Part shown: in pieces, positions 25,301 to 36,896 of the stretch
Numbering within the stretch: position 1 is the first letter of the stretch
Layout of the letters: every line of letters starts with the position of its first letter
Origin: Tillandsia leiboldiana
Lineage: Eukaryota; Streptophyta; Magnoliopsida; Poales; Bromeliaceae
Assembly: GCA_029204045.2 (NCBI GenBank)
Contig: CM055080.1
Location: forward strand, 5,593,149 to 5,657,148
Length of the DNA stretch: 64,000 nucleotides
Direction of reading: 5' to 3'
Notes under the pieces: generated by a model
The model's database searches: none
Told to the model about the DNA's origin: nothing
What the model saw: only the letters and a program-made list of their open reading frames with translations
Translations under genes and position numbers: made by a program

Positions 25301-28300
25301 ACGGGAACTCAAAAAGATGAACCGTGCGAGATGAGTTATTCAAGATCGCAGACAACGGCACTGTTAAGGAATCAAATAATTCAATGTGTAAAAGTTTAGG
25401 AGAATCATATGTTGCATGAGGCTACTTGGGAGCTAGATTGTAATGCAAGAGCGATAACCAAATATGATTACGGTAGACGTGTAATCAAGTTTCGAGGATA
25501 AAACTTTCTTTAAGAGATGAGTGATGTAGAACTTGAGTTTTTAAACCGAGATTTTAAAATAAATTTTCGAAAAAGGTTGATCATTTCTACTAAATTGGAC
25601 AATTTTTTGTTAAACAAAATCACCACTCCCAAGGTCTGGAAGTGCCGGAAATAGTGGAATGGACCATTTTGCGTTTTTGCGCGATAAAGCGCAATTTGAA
25701 GAGAAAAATGGCAAGAGGATAACTGAGATATTTCAGATCTTTTTTGCAAAAAGCATGACTTTTTATATGTAAACTATGTGAAAATTCATAGAGGGATGCT
25801 ACTGTGCAAAATACACGCACTGGGGAGTTTTGGATAAGAAACTGTAAGCATAAGGGGCTAAACCGCAAATTTTACGAAATTGAAAAACAAAGAAATCTAC
25901 GAAAAAATTATCATTTCATGTGTGAAAAATAAAAAAATTTCACAGCGAAGGACTCCCGTGCGTAGTGGACCAAGAGAGGACCAAAATGGTCGAAGAGAAT
26001 TTCTAGGACTACATTGCAAATGTTACATTAAAAGAGAGATTAAAAAAAAGAAAACGCAAAAACCCTAACCCTAGGTTATTCTCCTCTCTCTCTTCCCTCA
26101 TCTCTCCCCCCTTATTCCCTCAACCAGTCGCTGCCGCCTACACCTCAAGCTACCAGAGATTTGCCCGGCCGGCGGTGAGCCCAAGCTGTGCTTTTTCTCT
26201 CTATATATATCTCTCTTGCCCTCGGGTCTCTCTCTCACTGTGTATCCATGGTCGCGGTCCCCAATGTTGCCGCTGGCCTCCTGATACTCCGGCAACCCCT
26301 TCCCGTGGCTGCCCCGCCGCCCTCCTCGAGCACAAGTTCTATCCGGAGCTTGAGTTCGTGAGATCTAGGTTCAATCTCCCGATCCGCCACTGTTCTCGCT
26401 TCCTACCGCCAGCTGCTATTGCCCTGGCCTCTCTTCTGTTGGGATAGACCCCTCCTGGCCAGCACCGCCCACCCCTAACCGTGCAGGGCAAGGATGGTCC
26501 ATGTTGCTCTTTTTTTGCTGCTGGTTTTGAGGCTCCGAACTCCAAGTTGCTCCTCCGGCCACCTTCTGTCATCGGTGACACCACGATGAAGGAGCACAGT
26601 ACCCTCTCGACCTCTCCAGTACCCATGCTTACCTTAGTGTCATATCTAGTTGCTGCAGTAAACGAGCGTTGGTTGTGTGCTCCCGCGAACATCTTAGTCC
26701 GGCAAAAAGATTGCTTCGACCTTGTTATTGGTGCTCCGGAGCGCGAGCACGGTGTCCAAGACGTCGACACCTTTCTACTGGAGTTGTCGGTTTGATTCTA
26801 AGTCGCAGAATCGATAGTAACAACCTAAACCTCCATTTTTAATTGTATTTATACTATTTGTGGGAACTACATGGTCTTATATACAGTTGTGCTTGCGCGG
26901 CTACCCTGGGTAGTGTTATTTACCTACGCTCGACCTTTGGACTGGTTGTCCTACGTCCTGAACTCGTTTAGGAGCTTGAATGAGCTTCTGATGCGATTAT
27001 CGACAAAGTTGACCAATAATTCGTGGTTCGTTTTGAAATTCGTGGAAACATTGTCATGGTTGTCTTTTGTCACTGTTGAGCCTTCTTGGCTAGTCGATCC
27101 TCGTTGTCTGGTGTATCCAGTGACAACGTGAGGATCGTGGTGGGTCCCGATACCGAAAAGGGCATTTCGAAAGCCCTAATTGGTGTAAATTCAATGTCGT
27201 AGTCTTTTTCGGTTTGCACTTTGTGTGCGGCTGCCCCGATCATGTTGATTAGTGAGTAAAGTGACTTTGGGTCACTTTGGTATTGATGTTGTGATTGTGG
27301 AGCCATCCTTGGGTCGAATACAGATCGTGCGCGCATTCCGACACCAAAATGATGTTTGGAATATGGTGTTAGGCCTTTTTGGCCTAACCGTTGGGTTGGG
27401 AGCTTGCGGCTATATTTGTTGCTAATCGAAACTCTGCTGTAATCGCTTTTTGAGTAGAAATAATCCTCGAGAGTTATCTTGTAGTCAGGTGCAGTCCCAT
27501 TGCCGAAATCGACAACTTTGGAACTTGTCAGGTGGAAACTCTGCAATTTCGACGCACTGATTGTGCACTTGGATACCGGAACTTGTTGGATGTGTTTCGG
27601 AGAGTTCTCGCAGGTTGGAATCAACAGCATGAGTGTTTCTACCTTTCGTTGGTTCCTACGTCAAAATTAGCATACGTTGAAACCCGTGAAGGCCTAGTTT
27701 AGGGCTAGGACTTTCGTTGGTGCGCACCTCATGTGCGGTTGTCTCAATACCTAAATTAATATTTTTTGAAACAACAGATAGTCTAAGGAGACCTATGACA
27801 TAGCACGAGATGCACCAAGGAGTTAGATGTCTCGGTGAGTTGGTGAAAGCTTGGATGAGGTTTGAAAATCAGTTAAAGAAATCGATATTCCGATCTTTTC
27901 AGGTCATGTTATTGCCTTATTGGCAACTTATTGTCACAGGTTATTGTTGATTTGATGTTGGGAGCCGATTGGACTCTTATAGAGTTGACTATGAGGTTGA
28001 TCTAGTTGCGGAAGTCTGTTTATGAAACCAAAATTCCGAGTATATTGTGGTGCATTTCGGTGCAGTATAGATATGTCAATTGGTTTAGGGGACACATAAT
28101 GGTTTATATTGACACTTAGTGTTTGTATCTAGGTTCATTCGGCGCCTAGGGACATTGGCAAAGTCACGAACTCAAGTATATTCAGTATATAGGTAGGTGC
28201 TTCGATCCGAATCAATAAAGTGATGCTTACGCAGTTACCTTCCTTATTCTCCATTCTCTCTATGGTTTATGTTGAGTATATCCTTGCATCACTTGGTTTA

Positions 28301-31300
28301 TCATCGTATTTGCTCTACTTCAATTGTTGCATCTTTTGATTTATTCTCTAGTAGAGTGATTGTCATTTAACCTACTCGGGCAGTTATTAAATTATTTGAC
28401 AGATGTTGACCTACTCGATCGGTTATTTGATTATATGACAGATGTTGACCTATTCAGTTAGTTACTTGATTATATGATAAATGTTGACCTACTCAGCCGG
28501 TTACTTGATTATATGACAAATGTTGACCTACTCGGTTCGTTACTAATTATATGACACATATTGACCTTTACTTGATTGTATAACCTGATTGGTCGGTGAA
28601 TATTCTATATATCTCTCTCGGCTATTTGTCGATGGTCTAGCCATTAAGAATATAGCATCAATCGCCACAACTTATGAAGCATTTCACGTACACCAGCAGT
28701 TTGACCACCACAACGGTGTTTTTTTTTCGAAAAAGTGATCGTACTTCCGACCCATGAGCCCTATACGGTATCTTTTACAATGAGGTTTATATGCCCGATG
28801 ACTAAGCACAGATGTGGCTTTGCCTGAGGTTTTTGGACCAACACGGTTGTTTTATATTGGGTTTGGCTATTGGATGGCTCGTCTGCTTGATGCATACGCA
28901 TGGTTGGTTGTCTTTGTTACACTAGCGATACCTTTTCAGTTATGCAGTTGTTTACTTCCTTTCCTACTTTACCTTTTGCTGTTGTACTCGTTATATTCGT
29001 TTATATCTGTCTTGTATCTCTCTACCTATCTTGTATCTCTCTTTTGTTGACTAGTGAGTATAGCTCGCCTTTGGCGGTTTGCAGCCCACTAGACAACATA
29101 TACATGTTTATCATCCTCTTTTTTTATCGGTGATATTAGAGATGAGAGTCGGGATGGTGCGTGAGGGCGCTAGTCGATAGACATGTTCCCTGTAGCAATA
29201 GCTTTATATTCTAGTTACACCCTTTGGTTTTAGATTCCTTTTGTTATTCAGTTATCATTTATGATAGTAGATGTGGTTCAGCATTTCTAGTATTCTCCAT
29301 ATAGTTTGATTTTCTATATAGTTGTTTATTCATCTAGTTATGCTAATTATTCTCCCTATTGTTCTCATCGTTGTTATTTCTGTTGTGGTTGATATGGTGG
29401 TTGATCATTGTACTCTAGGTTCCTACGTCATGCATGTACCGGAGAGACTATCCTTTTGTACAAGAGAGTCTCTATCCATATGGCTGGTCTATACGCGTTT
29501 CGGAGTAATCATTAGTTTTAGTTTGGTAAAAAAAAAAAAATCATACGTTTCCGTTATTTTCCCTACAAAGGTTTACAAAAGAGCCATGGGGCATGACACT
29601 AATTAAATAATTAACAAATTATGTGATAATTCAACTTATCTTTTATAATTAATAAACTAATGTACTTCTCCATTAACTATTTTTTTTATAGTTAATTAAC
29701 TAATGTACTTCTCTATTATCTCATACAGTATTCGGAGTTTATTAATTTATTATTTAATAAATATTTTGATGTTAATTAATTAGGTAAAATATTCTTATTT
29801 TAAAACTATAATTATTCATATTCTCGCTTTTCCAATCTAGCTACCAAAAACTATTTTTCTTATTCCTAGAAATAACCCAATTCTCATTCAAACGCAAAAT
29901 TAGTCTAGTTCATATTTATCTTAGTAGTTGTACCTATAGCAAGAATAACCAAAAATAGCATATTCTAAAACCAATCAATACCACTATACAAATTGCCCTT
30001 CTCAAGGGCTGTACCCACAGAAAAACTTAACAAATTTCTCAACCTATTGTTGTTATTTCATTTTCAGATTCGACCATAAGCAAGGGCGGGAGATAAGATA
30101 CCACGTAGATTTTGGCAAACTAAATAAGACAACCATATTATAATTTTAAAATAGTACTTTATTAATTCCTAAAATTGGTGGACATATTATAGTGATTGAT
30201 GCCTTGCATGAACAGGAAAAATTGTGCTCCATGTCTAGTTTTTCTTCCACGTCGGCGTGTGCCTCGTAGTCTATATGCCAGAGAACTATGTTGCACAGAT
30301 ATGGATACGACACGATACGGATACGATGATACGATAATTCCTAAAACTTCTAGAATATAATACGCAAGGTATATTTGAATAATTTTTTTTTAAAATATAT
30401 TTAAATAAATGCTGATTATATGTAATGATATCTGAATTATATTGAGAACAACCAGGATATCTGGATTATATTAAGGAATATATTCTGATATACATTAACT
30501 TGTATAATTGTTCTATAAATGTTCATAAAAAAAAATAATCAATCGTATGAAATAATAATTCAAAAAGTATCAACCAACTATTATCCAACTTGACCAAATG
30601 ATAACAATAGATATTTAGTCGCACAAACTAAACAATTAACCAACCATTTGATATATGTTGATCTTATTAAGTTCTATTATATAAAGCAGTGATAAAAAAA
30701 ATATGCTAATAATTTAATAGAAGAAAAAATCATTCTTTATGGCCTTTATTGATTAGTGCTAGGTTGACAAATTAAATAAAAGAAAATAAAAGAGAAGAGG
30801 TAAAGGACTGAACCATAACTTAATACTGTATGGAGATAGAACAAGAGAGAGCGCCTTCAACTATTTAGAGCAAAATGATAGAAGAAATGACAAATTGAAG
30901 AGAGAACGACGTTTTTCTCTCTTTCTTATTTCCAATGGGTTTGGATGTGGGCTTTTCAAAAAATGTTGAGTTCCGATCATTTTAGACCAAAAAAGAAAAA
31001 AGAATCCGGTCGTATCCCCCCGTATCCGAGCCGTATCCGATATTTTTTTTATTTTTTTAAAATGCCGAATACTCTATTCCCGTATCGGGCGCGTATCAGA
31101 CGCATATTACGTGTCCGATACAGATACGGCATGAAACTTGAAGTATCTGTGCTTCATAGGTAGAGAAGTAAATAAGCAACATAGCATGACAAATAACATA
31201 AAGGAGTCAGTACCTTCGGTGGCCACTTTGGAAAAGCAGACTTGAAGTCAGGCAATGAAGAAACCCGCGGCCAAATTTCTTCGTTTGGAGTACCCAATAC

Positions 31301-34300
31301 TCTTTAAGGATGGACATGCAAAAAGGAAGTTGCAAAAGTAAAAAGCATCAGGGGCCTGCAGAAACATAGTAAAACCATATTTTCAAAGAAAAAAAAAAAA
31401 AAACATCAATGCTAATTTCTCAAAAGAATACCTGAAAATCCTGAACAGTTCATCTATTTCAGAATCTCCAGGGAATAATGGTCGTTGATTTACCATTTCA
31501 GCAAAAATGCAACCAACAGACCACACATCAACAGGAGTTGAATATTGTCTGGCTCCTAAGAGAATTTCCGGTGCCCTGTACCATAGAGACACCACCTGGA
31601 CGAAAAGCATACATAAAAATAAAAAAATAGTATAGTCTACACGAATAACATAATCTACAATGTTGAAGAATTATAGGGTGCTTGATTTCCCAATTTGTGT
31701 GACAAAAATTTAGTGGTGCTCTTAATAGCTGGAGAATTAACTAGACAGTGAGGAACATCGATGAAATTTATGCTGTTCATGTACTCTGTTATCATTCAAT
31801 ATGTTAACAACTTTCAATATCTAGGACTATCGGAATTCGAAAATGCATCTAAAAAATAAATGTTCCTGTCAGACCCAGAGTACAATTCTAAACTACAAGA
31901 AAAGATACAGTAGTTGTTCAAAATCATAATAGTACCTCATGAGTGAATGTTCGGACTGGAATACCAAATGCCCTAGCTAGACCAAAGTCCGCAAGCTTAA
32001 GGGCATTAGTGCGGCGATCTATCAGTAAATTCTGCGGTTTCAAGTCTCTGTGAAGAACCCTGTGAGAATGGCAGTACGCAATGCCCCGAAGAATCTGGTA
32101 GAGAAACTTCTGCAGACAGAAAGATGTAAGATATCAACCCAGATATATCCAGAAATTACACGTCTGTAATGGCACCAGAGTTGATTCACTTTATTAGGAT
32201 GACTTTGATTCTCCAATCTAGAGGGCAAATAAAGCAAAATGGCACTATAGGGTAATAGATTTTGGGGATCTAGATTTTTCATATGTTGTCTGATGCCTAC
32301 TAGCTGTACACCACAGGTGCTATATTTGACATAATTAACCTTTGATTGTTCTGGCAATTCAGCATGATTTTTCAGTGGTGAAGGTTATGGAAGAGGATAG
32401 AGAAGATCTTGATAAATCATTATCAAACATCTACAGCTGGTTACTATTATTGGAAAATCAGTAACACAAGCAAAAGTCTAACACCATGAAACCAAAGAGA
32501 GCAGGTAATATTTATTTTTCTTCTTTGCTTGTATTTTATGCAAACAAACAGAGATTAATCTTCTCTAAGATGGACGAAGAGCAATTATTCACTGTCATTT
32601 TTACCAACCAAAGAAATGTAAATAAAGCACAAACTTTGATCCAAAGGATTAACTAACCACATTCCCGGATAAGCATTCTAATAGCATATATGTAAGATGA
32701 GGAATAATTTGTGAAAGAGTTATTAAAAAAACTCTGCGTAGAAAGACATCTTTTGTGTTTAACCCTCATTTGGACTATTCAATGGCATAAAATGGTGTGG
32801 CAGATATTCAGTGGACTGAGATATTCTGAAGAGCATTGCTGTAACTTTGTAACAAAACACTATCATTAAGAACATTACTCCCTCAATGAATTTGTAAAAA
32901 ATCTAAACAGCATAAGGAAAAAAGAATCTCACTTTTACTAATCGCGGATCTTTAGCAAGATCTGGGCAAGTATCCATGTGCTTCTTCAAATCCAGGTCAA
33001 GATACTCAAAAACTAAATAAATCCTCTTTTCACAGTGCACAACATCTTGCAATCTGCTAGAAGAAAATAAGTTGAACTGCTTAGACAATGATAACTAAGA
33101 CTACTGCAGCCAATTAAGGCTTGAAGATATGCGAAACTCATCCCTTGTCAACTAGCTCAGCATCTAATGAATTAAGCAAGCAAAAAGAACATAACAGTCC
33201 AAAGTATAGAGGAAGTTCCTACAAAAGTGAATTTGATTACATACATTCTATTGCTAGGCCTATTACTGCAAAAGAAGGATTTTATAGGAATGAGGGGTGG
33301 AAACGCAGCATTCAGAACAGTGAAGGGTGTCATTCCTACCGGAGGTTCCCTTCATGAGACACCTAGACAAGGTGCAGAAGAGGTTGCAATTAAGTTTCAA
33401 CATTAAGCAACCTTCTATGTTTACTCACTGTGTAAGAATATTGTAAGAGTCACATGCCTAATGTCTCCACGTTCGAACAAAGCATCCATATATCCCACCT
33501 CAATTCAATCTAGGAAGGAAACTGATATTAAGATTAGGTAAAAGTTTTACCCAAGCCTAAACTATCATATATGTAAAATAGTTAAATATATATTATTAGG
33601 AGCAATTCACTCTCGAAGGGAAGGAGGTTTGCTTCGTCATATGCACTAGCATCTGATTACATAAAAAAATCTCTTGTTAGGAATAGCCTATTTTCGTACC
33701 AAGTAAATAATCACAAAAGGTAAACCAATTAGTAAACCATTAGATGGAATCATAAAATGCAACATATATCATCCAAGTCTGACACATTAAACATAAAATT
33801 AAATCGAATATAAGACATATATCAGAGGCAGCATGCTGTAACGGGTTTAGATGCCGAGTGCTACATTACACAAAAGAATCTCTTGTTAGGAATAGCCTAC
33901 TTTCGTACCAAGTAAATAATCACAAAAAGTAAACAAATTAGTAAACCATTAGGTGGATTCATAAAATGCAGCATATATCATCCAAGTCTGACACATTAAA
34001 CATAAAATCAAATGGAATATAAGACATATATCAGAGGTAGCATGCTGTAAAGAGTTTAGATGCCGAGTACTACATTATAACATACCCATTTACTTGTGCC
34101 TGATAAACTGATTCGATTTAGATCAAACAATCAGTAAATTCAGCAGCTTAGATCAGACTACTACAAGCATTTTATGTAGAACCTTAGAACATTATAGTCT
34201 TCCTAGAACAGGTACAGTTGCAGTAATATGCTAAAAGTCACAATTTACTTTGGAGGAAGGTTGGCAAAGAACCAGAAATACCATGTGGAGGCAAGAAGTG

Positions 34301-36311
34301 TGACAAAGAATGAGGAATAGTACAAAAACTAAATGAATGTCTCATAACCCATATTGAGTATAAGGAAATTCGAGTTTTAATACATGTCCCAAATTTAAAC
34401 TACTCTACAGACACAAAAAGTAGAGAAAAGCTAAGGGAATCAAGAAATGGATCAAATGTTGGTCCAGCTCTATCTACTAACTATACTTTCCTGTTCATCA
34501 AACAGTAGTAGAATCAAAATAAATTGAAATTCTCCCATTATCTCCTAGACAATGAGATATTACACCAAGAACAAAAAAGTATTGTAGAAAAGCATATTAA
34601 CCAGTGATTTTTGAGAGTTCATTTGGCATGGGAAAATAAATTCTTCTACACGTTGTTTTTTCAATACTTCTGTGAACATATATGCACTTGCCTAAGGGCT
34701 AAGGCATACTATTTAAGATTGACTGTGATGGACAACAAATGAATACATAACCTACTACGAACAAATAGTAATGAAGAATGTAATGCACCAATTTCCTATC
34801 GAAAATAGTTCTATTTGTCTATTTATAAGCAAACTTGGACTCTCAGAGGGGCTTATATGCTGAGAAGCCCCCCATCAAAATTCAAATAGGAAAGAGATGC
34901 ATCAGTTTGTTGCATTATTATTGACTTGTGTGTAGGTATGTAGCTTACTAAAACTTTTTAATTATTAAGAGTATTATGCATAAATTTCATATTAGAGTGA
35001 GACTCTTATGCAACAAATTATTCCCCATATTTGTCAATTTCTGGGCAACCTAGACCTCGAAGTGCACCAACAAACTAAGGCACTCGTATAGAGCCTAGAT
35101 GATAGGCAGTCCCCCATCTAGAGCCCAACAGGAAGGATACTATTTTATTGGCTCTGTTCTAAATTAAGATATTCTGAAGTATACCAGTGACATTCAGAAA
35201 ACACTATGTTGCTTCTTTATAATATAAATAGTTAGCTGCTCTGTTATAATGAAGCTTAAGCAGTTCATAGACACACACAATTGAAACTAATGCAATTGAA
35301 TCGTTGGTCTTAATTTTTGTTACTCTAGTAATCACGTGTGCACTCATGAATAGGCACTCCCCCATTTTAAAGAGTAGAAAATAATATAGAAAGCAGCGTG
35401 CACATTGATTGAGAAAATAACCACAATACAGACAATAAAGCTAAAAGAATGGGTCCTATTTCTTAAACCAAATAAGTATCTTATATTCCTGCATATTCTA
35501 TATCATCAAGCTAAAATGGACTTCAAAATATGAAGGAATAAATGTACAAACACCCCCTAAACTTTATTAAGTAGTTTAATACGCCATTCTCCTCAAGCAA
35601 AGTTACTAATTAAATAGCCATCCCCGACAACTGTCTGCTGTGTAATAAGCTTTAAAACACACCAAAGCCTGTCTTGTCCATTCTAATACTCAAAAAGCAG
35701 CAACAAAAATCAAAGATGGAATCACCCTATTCTCCACTGCTAATGCTTCATTTTCATCCGTGAGAAGAAAAGTAGGTATTCTAGCATTTTGAAGCATTAC
35801 AAGATCATTCGTAAGACATCCCACCATCATGGCTATTCAATTAGTAATGTTGCTTGAGGCGAAGAGCGATTAAACTATTTGATAAAGTCTTGGGATTCTA
35901 GTTGACAAAATTGATAGTTTAGGGGGTCATTTGACAAAGCTCTATGGTTCAGGAGATTGCCATAGCTAAATTTTACAACCTCAAAGCAGAAAAGGGTCAT
36001 AATTAAAATGAAAAAGATAAGATTTTTCGGAGCATGACCTGACAATGTTACCATGCCGCATTTCCTTCAAGAGGGATATCTCCCTAATGGCAGTGCTAGG
36101 GACTCCCTCGTCCTCTTTCTCGAGCCGGATCTTCTTCAAGGCTATCATTTCATTCGTGACAAGATCGCGAGCCTTATACACCACGCCATATGTCCCTTCG
36201 CCGATCTTCTCTACCTTCTCATACTGAGGCCAAATCACTCCCACATTACCATCAAAACGCCCCTCCGCAATTAGTAGTAACTAATTGAATGGAGTTTCTC
36301 ACCTGATCCAT
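16359..36311 (-). CDS. CDKA;1: Cyclin-dependent kinase A (cdc2/PSTAIRE), complete, 8 coding exons
   Basis: This serine/threonine kinase binds cyclins and drives the G1/S and G2/M transitions. Coding exons on the minus strand: 36311-36303, 36223-36039, 33053-32933, 32109-31936, 31595-31432, 31301-31214, 16615-16562, 16448-16359. All junctions are GT-AG, phases agree, and the sum is 294 codons plus TAA, the length I recall for plant CDKA. Visible in the translation: glycine loop GEGTYG with inhibitory-site residues T14 and Y15, K33, PSTAIRE at 45-51, HRD with D127, DFG at 146-148, activation-loop T161, and a C terminus ending in YFKDLGTVP. No exon is interrupted and no key residue is missing. 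Activation-segment VVSLWYRAPE has S where VVT is usual. Introns in order are 79, 2985, 823, 340, 130, 14598 and 113 bp. UTR limits are not determined. The family call is essentially certain; exact paralogue naming is not. Confidence 0.96.
16890..17110. repeat. Foldback element with TACACCC stems
   Basis: Contains paired TTTACACCC/GGGTGTAAA and TGTACACCC/GGGTGTACA stems and ends GTAGCATTTG, like the elements at 50.7 and 51.1 kb. A 17-mer AAATCCTTGGATCAAGG occurs at 16902-16918 and again at 17041-17057. No coding capacity. Confidence 0.6.
17573..17850. mobile_element. Probable MITE with GTTTGG termini
   Basis: GGGCTCGTTTGGCATCG at the left matches, imperfectly, GGTTTATTTGGTATCATG read inward from the right. 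Target duplications are not clear, so the limits are approximate. Confidence 0.35.
18030..19781 (+). mobile_element. Truncated LTR, same family as the 4 kb solo LTRs
   Basis: The right end TCGAACTCGGGGCGTGACA is intact. The left part matches the family only from about the CGAACGTCTTC block. Relative to 652-6346 it lies in the opposite orientation. It contains a duplicated 37-base block (ATTCGCCTGAGGTCCAGCG onward) at about 19020 and 19077, and (AAAAAT)n at 19708-19752. Confidence 0.65.
19786..19917. mobile_element. hAT-end fragment
   Basis: GGCACGG/CCGTGCC-rich sequence ending GTGCCACAGCACTTAAATCCTTG-like, the same terminus as the hAT-like element ending at 6187. Its left end is missing, probably cut by the LTR to its left. 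Confidence 0.5.
19918..21700. other. Intron sequence without recognisable gene
   Basis: AT-rich. Contains poly(A)-type tracts at 20295-20345 and 21282-21310, two copies of GATAAGTCGGGTCTCAT (about 20560 and 20640), and a roughly 70 bp tandem duplication beginning CCCACGCGACATTCCAGGC (about 20979 and 21053). No open frame here has support. Confidence 0.5.
21720..22840. repeat. Minisatellite 1, TTCTTCGGACCCCAAATTAT unit
   Basis: Some 25-30 degenerate head-to-tail units of about 32-40 bp, each with (T)TTCTTCGGACCCCAAAT followed by ATTTAAAATAAAG. The left edge begins with a related GGACACCGTGTCCGAA variant repeated twice. The variable spacer length excludes a CRISPR-like structure. Confidence 0.9.
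23030..23969. mobile_element. PIF/Harbinger-type MITE (0.94 kb)
   Basis: Termini GGCTATGTTTGGTT and, inward from the right, GGCAGTGTTTGGTT; target duplication TAA at 23027-23029 and 23970-23972. Subterminal GGGATA-rich blocks lie at both ends, with a very AT-rich core and no transposase. TAA duplication and G-rich GTTTGG termini are the Tourist/Harbinger hallmarks. Confidence 0.8.
23975..24235. repeat. Minisatellite 2, 46 bp period
   Basis: CAGTCCACATATAATATA units start near 24008, 24054, 24100 and 24146, alternating with a CAGTCCACATACGGGC half-unit. Confidence 0.85.
24236..24440. repeat. Minisatellite 3, AAATAAAACCCATAACCCATT unit
   Basis: About seven degenerate units of 27-31 bp (CC(A/G)CAAATAAAACCCATAACC) run directly on from minisatellite 2. 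Confidence 0.8.
24440..25130. repeat. Minisatellite 4, CCTAATACATATACTTAGG unit
   Basis: Repeated imperfect palindromic core CTAATACATATACTTAG spaced at variable intervals of tens of bases, with GTCAACC and ACTCTAGCA neighbours. At least eight cores are visible. Confidence 0.75.
25214..25505 (+). pseudogene. Chromovirus pol 3' remnant (chromodomain end)
   Basis: The frame through 25400-25470 reads VKV, then a stop where Trp is expected, then ENHMLHEATWELD, matching the closing strand and helix of the chromodomain-like C terminus of Ty3/Del-type integrases. It ends just before a purine-rich tract (TTTAAGAGATGAGTGA) and the LTR at 25525. Only the last roughly 300 bp of pol survive. The upstream part of the reading is uncertain. 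Confidence 0.5.
25525..29598 (+). mobile_element. 3' LTR of a truncated chromovirus (4.07 kb)
   Basis: Starts TGTAGAACTTGAG after a polypurine-like tract and a pol remnant; ends GGGGCATGACA. This fixes its sense as plus, opposite to CDKA transcription. It includes a pyrimidine-rich CTCTCTC zone and TATATATAT near 26200, suitable for an LTR promoter, and five or so 50-60 bp repeats of TTGACCTACTCGGTTGGTTA-like sequence at 28370-28570. No 5' LTR or gag is found in the intron, so the element is 5'-truncated. Confidence 0.7.
29599..30285. other. AT-rich intron spacer
   Basis: No gene is seen. TTAATTAACTAATGTACTTCTC-like sequence is duplicated near 29650 and 29700. Confidence 0.4.
30286..31159. 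mobile_element. hAT-type MITE
   Basis: Inverted termini CTATGTTGCACAGATA and CTATGAAGCACAGATA, with GATACGG-rich subterminal regions and an AT-rich core. Flanks CCAGAGAA and GTAGAGAA match at six of eight bases, consistent with a decayed 8 bp duplication. Confidence 0.7.
33655..34080. repeat. 209 bp tandem duplication in CDKA intron 2
   Basis: CTCTTGTTAGGAATAGCCTA occurs at 33671 and 33880. The following roughly 200 bases, through CATCCAAGTCTGACACATTA and GCATGCTGTAA, are repeated with few differences. Confidence 0.9.
36303..36311 (-). CDS. CDKA;1: Nine-base first coding exon of CDKA (Met-Asp-Gln)
   Basis: The kinase frame in the next exon begins at TAT (Tyr4) and has no in-frame ATG before a TAG upstream. 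A split start solves this: ATGGATCAG at 36311-36303 is followed at once by GTGAG, and a 79 bp intron ends in CCTCAG before TATGAGAAG. Joined, they give the canonical N terminus MDQYEKVEK. A simple open-frame search misses this exon and would propose a false start inside the intron. Confidence 0.9.
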
Positions 36312-36756
36312 CAAAGTTGATGACTGAGCACTTCCCAGAGCTAAGAACTAATCTGAACAAAGCATTCAACATGCAATCAAAATCAGACAAATTTTCTACC
36401 CCAAATCAAGCAACGAAGATAGAAATCGACCAAAATGTAATCAATCCAAAACCCTAACAGGTCGATGGAATCAGAGCAAACTCCTGCATTCTAGTAAATA
36501 CCAGACGCAACGGATCAAACACTCTTCTAGCAGATTATCAAACACTCAAACGAATTTGGAAAAGAAGTAGAAGATGAGTTCGAAATCTAACTCAATAATG
36601 TTCGATAAAAATCGCTAGTACATAGCAAGAGAAACGAGGAGTAGCGCGTCGACATGGGGCCGTGGGGGGTGCGGCGGAGAGAAAGAGAGGAAATGGTGAA
36701 TCCACACACATTAAGGTTAGGGTTTCGAAGGGTTCTTCGTTGGAGACCTATCGAAG

Positions 36757-36811
<55 letters not shown>

Positions 36812-36852
36812 GGGGGAGAGAGGGACTCACCTTTCGCCCTTCGCTTCTCTCC

Positions 36853-36896
<44 letters not shown>

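Larger units (their letters stand above)
16616..31213 (-). other. Giant intron 6 of CDKA (14.6 kb), transposon-filled
   Basis: The intron begins GTACTG after codon 247 (Lys) and ends TTGCAG before the exon starting Asp-Leu-Ala. It holds a foldback element (16.9 kb), a plus-strand LTR fragment (18.0-19.8 kb), a hAT-end fragment, minisatellites (21.8-25.1 kb) interrupted by a Harbinger MITE, a chromovirus pol remnant with a 4.07 kb LTR (25.2-29.6 kb), and a hAT MITE (30.3-31.2 kb). No other host exon was recognised inside it. The flanking exons are intact and in phase, so the gene is inferred to be still spliceable. Confidence 0.88.

Noticed and set aside
26055..26090. CCCTAACCCTAGG, telomere-like
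   Set aside because: Only two copies of CCCTAA within an LTR; no array.
27070..27630. 186-codon minus-strand open frame inside the 25525-29598 LTR
   Set aside because: No domain recognised, antisense to the LTR, and codon use looks like non-coding sequence. Not supported as a gene.
36224..36246. Start of CDKA at an ATG or GTG at 36242-36246
   Set aside because: The ATG is out of frame and the GTG lies in the intron; the ATGGATCAG exon with a GT donor gives the canonical protein.
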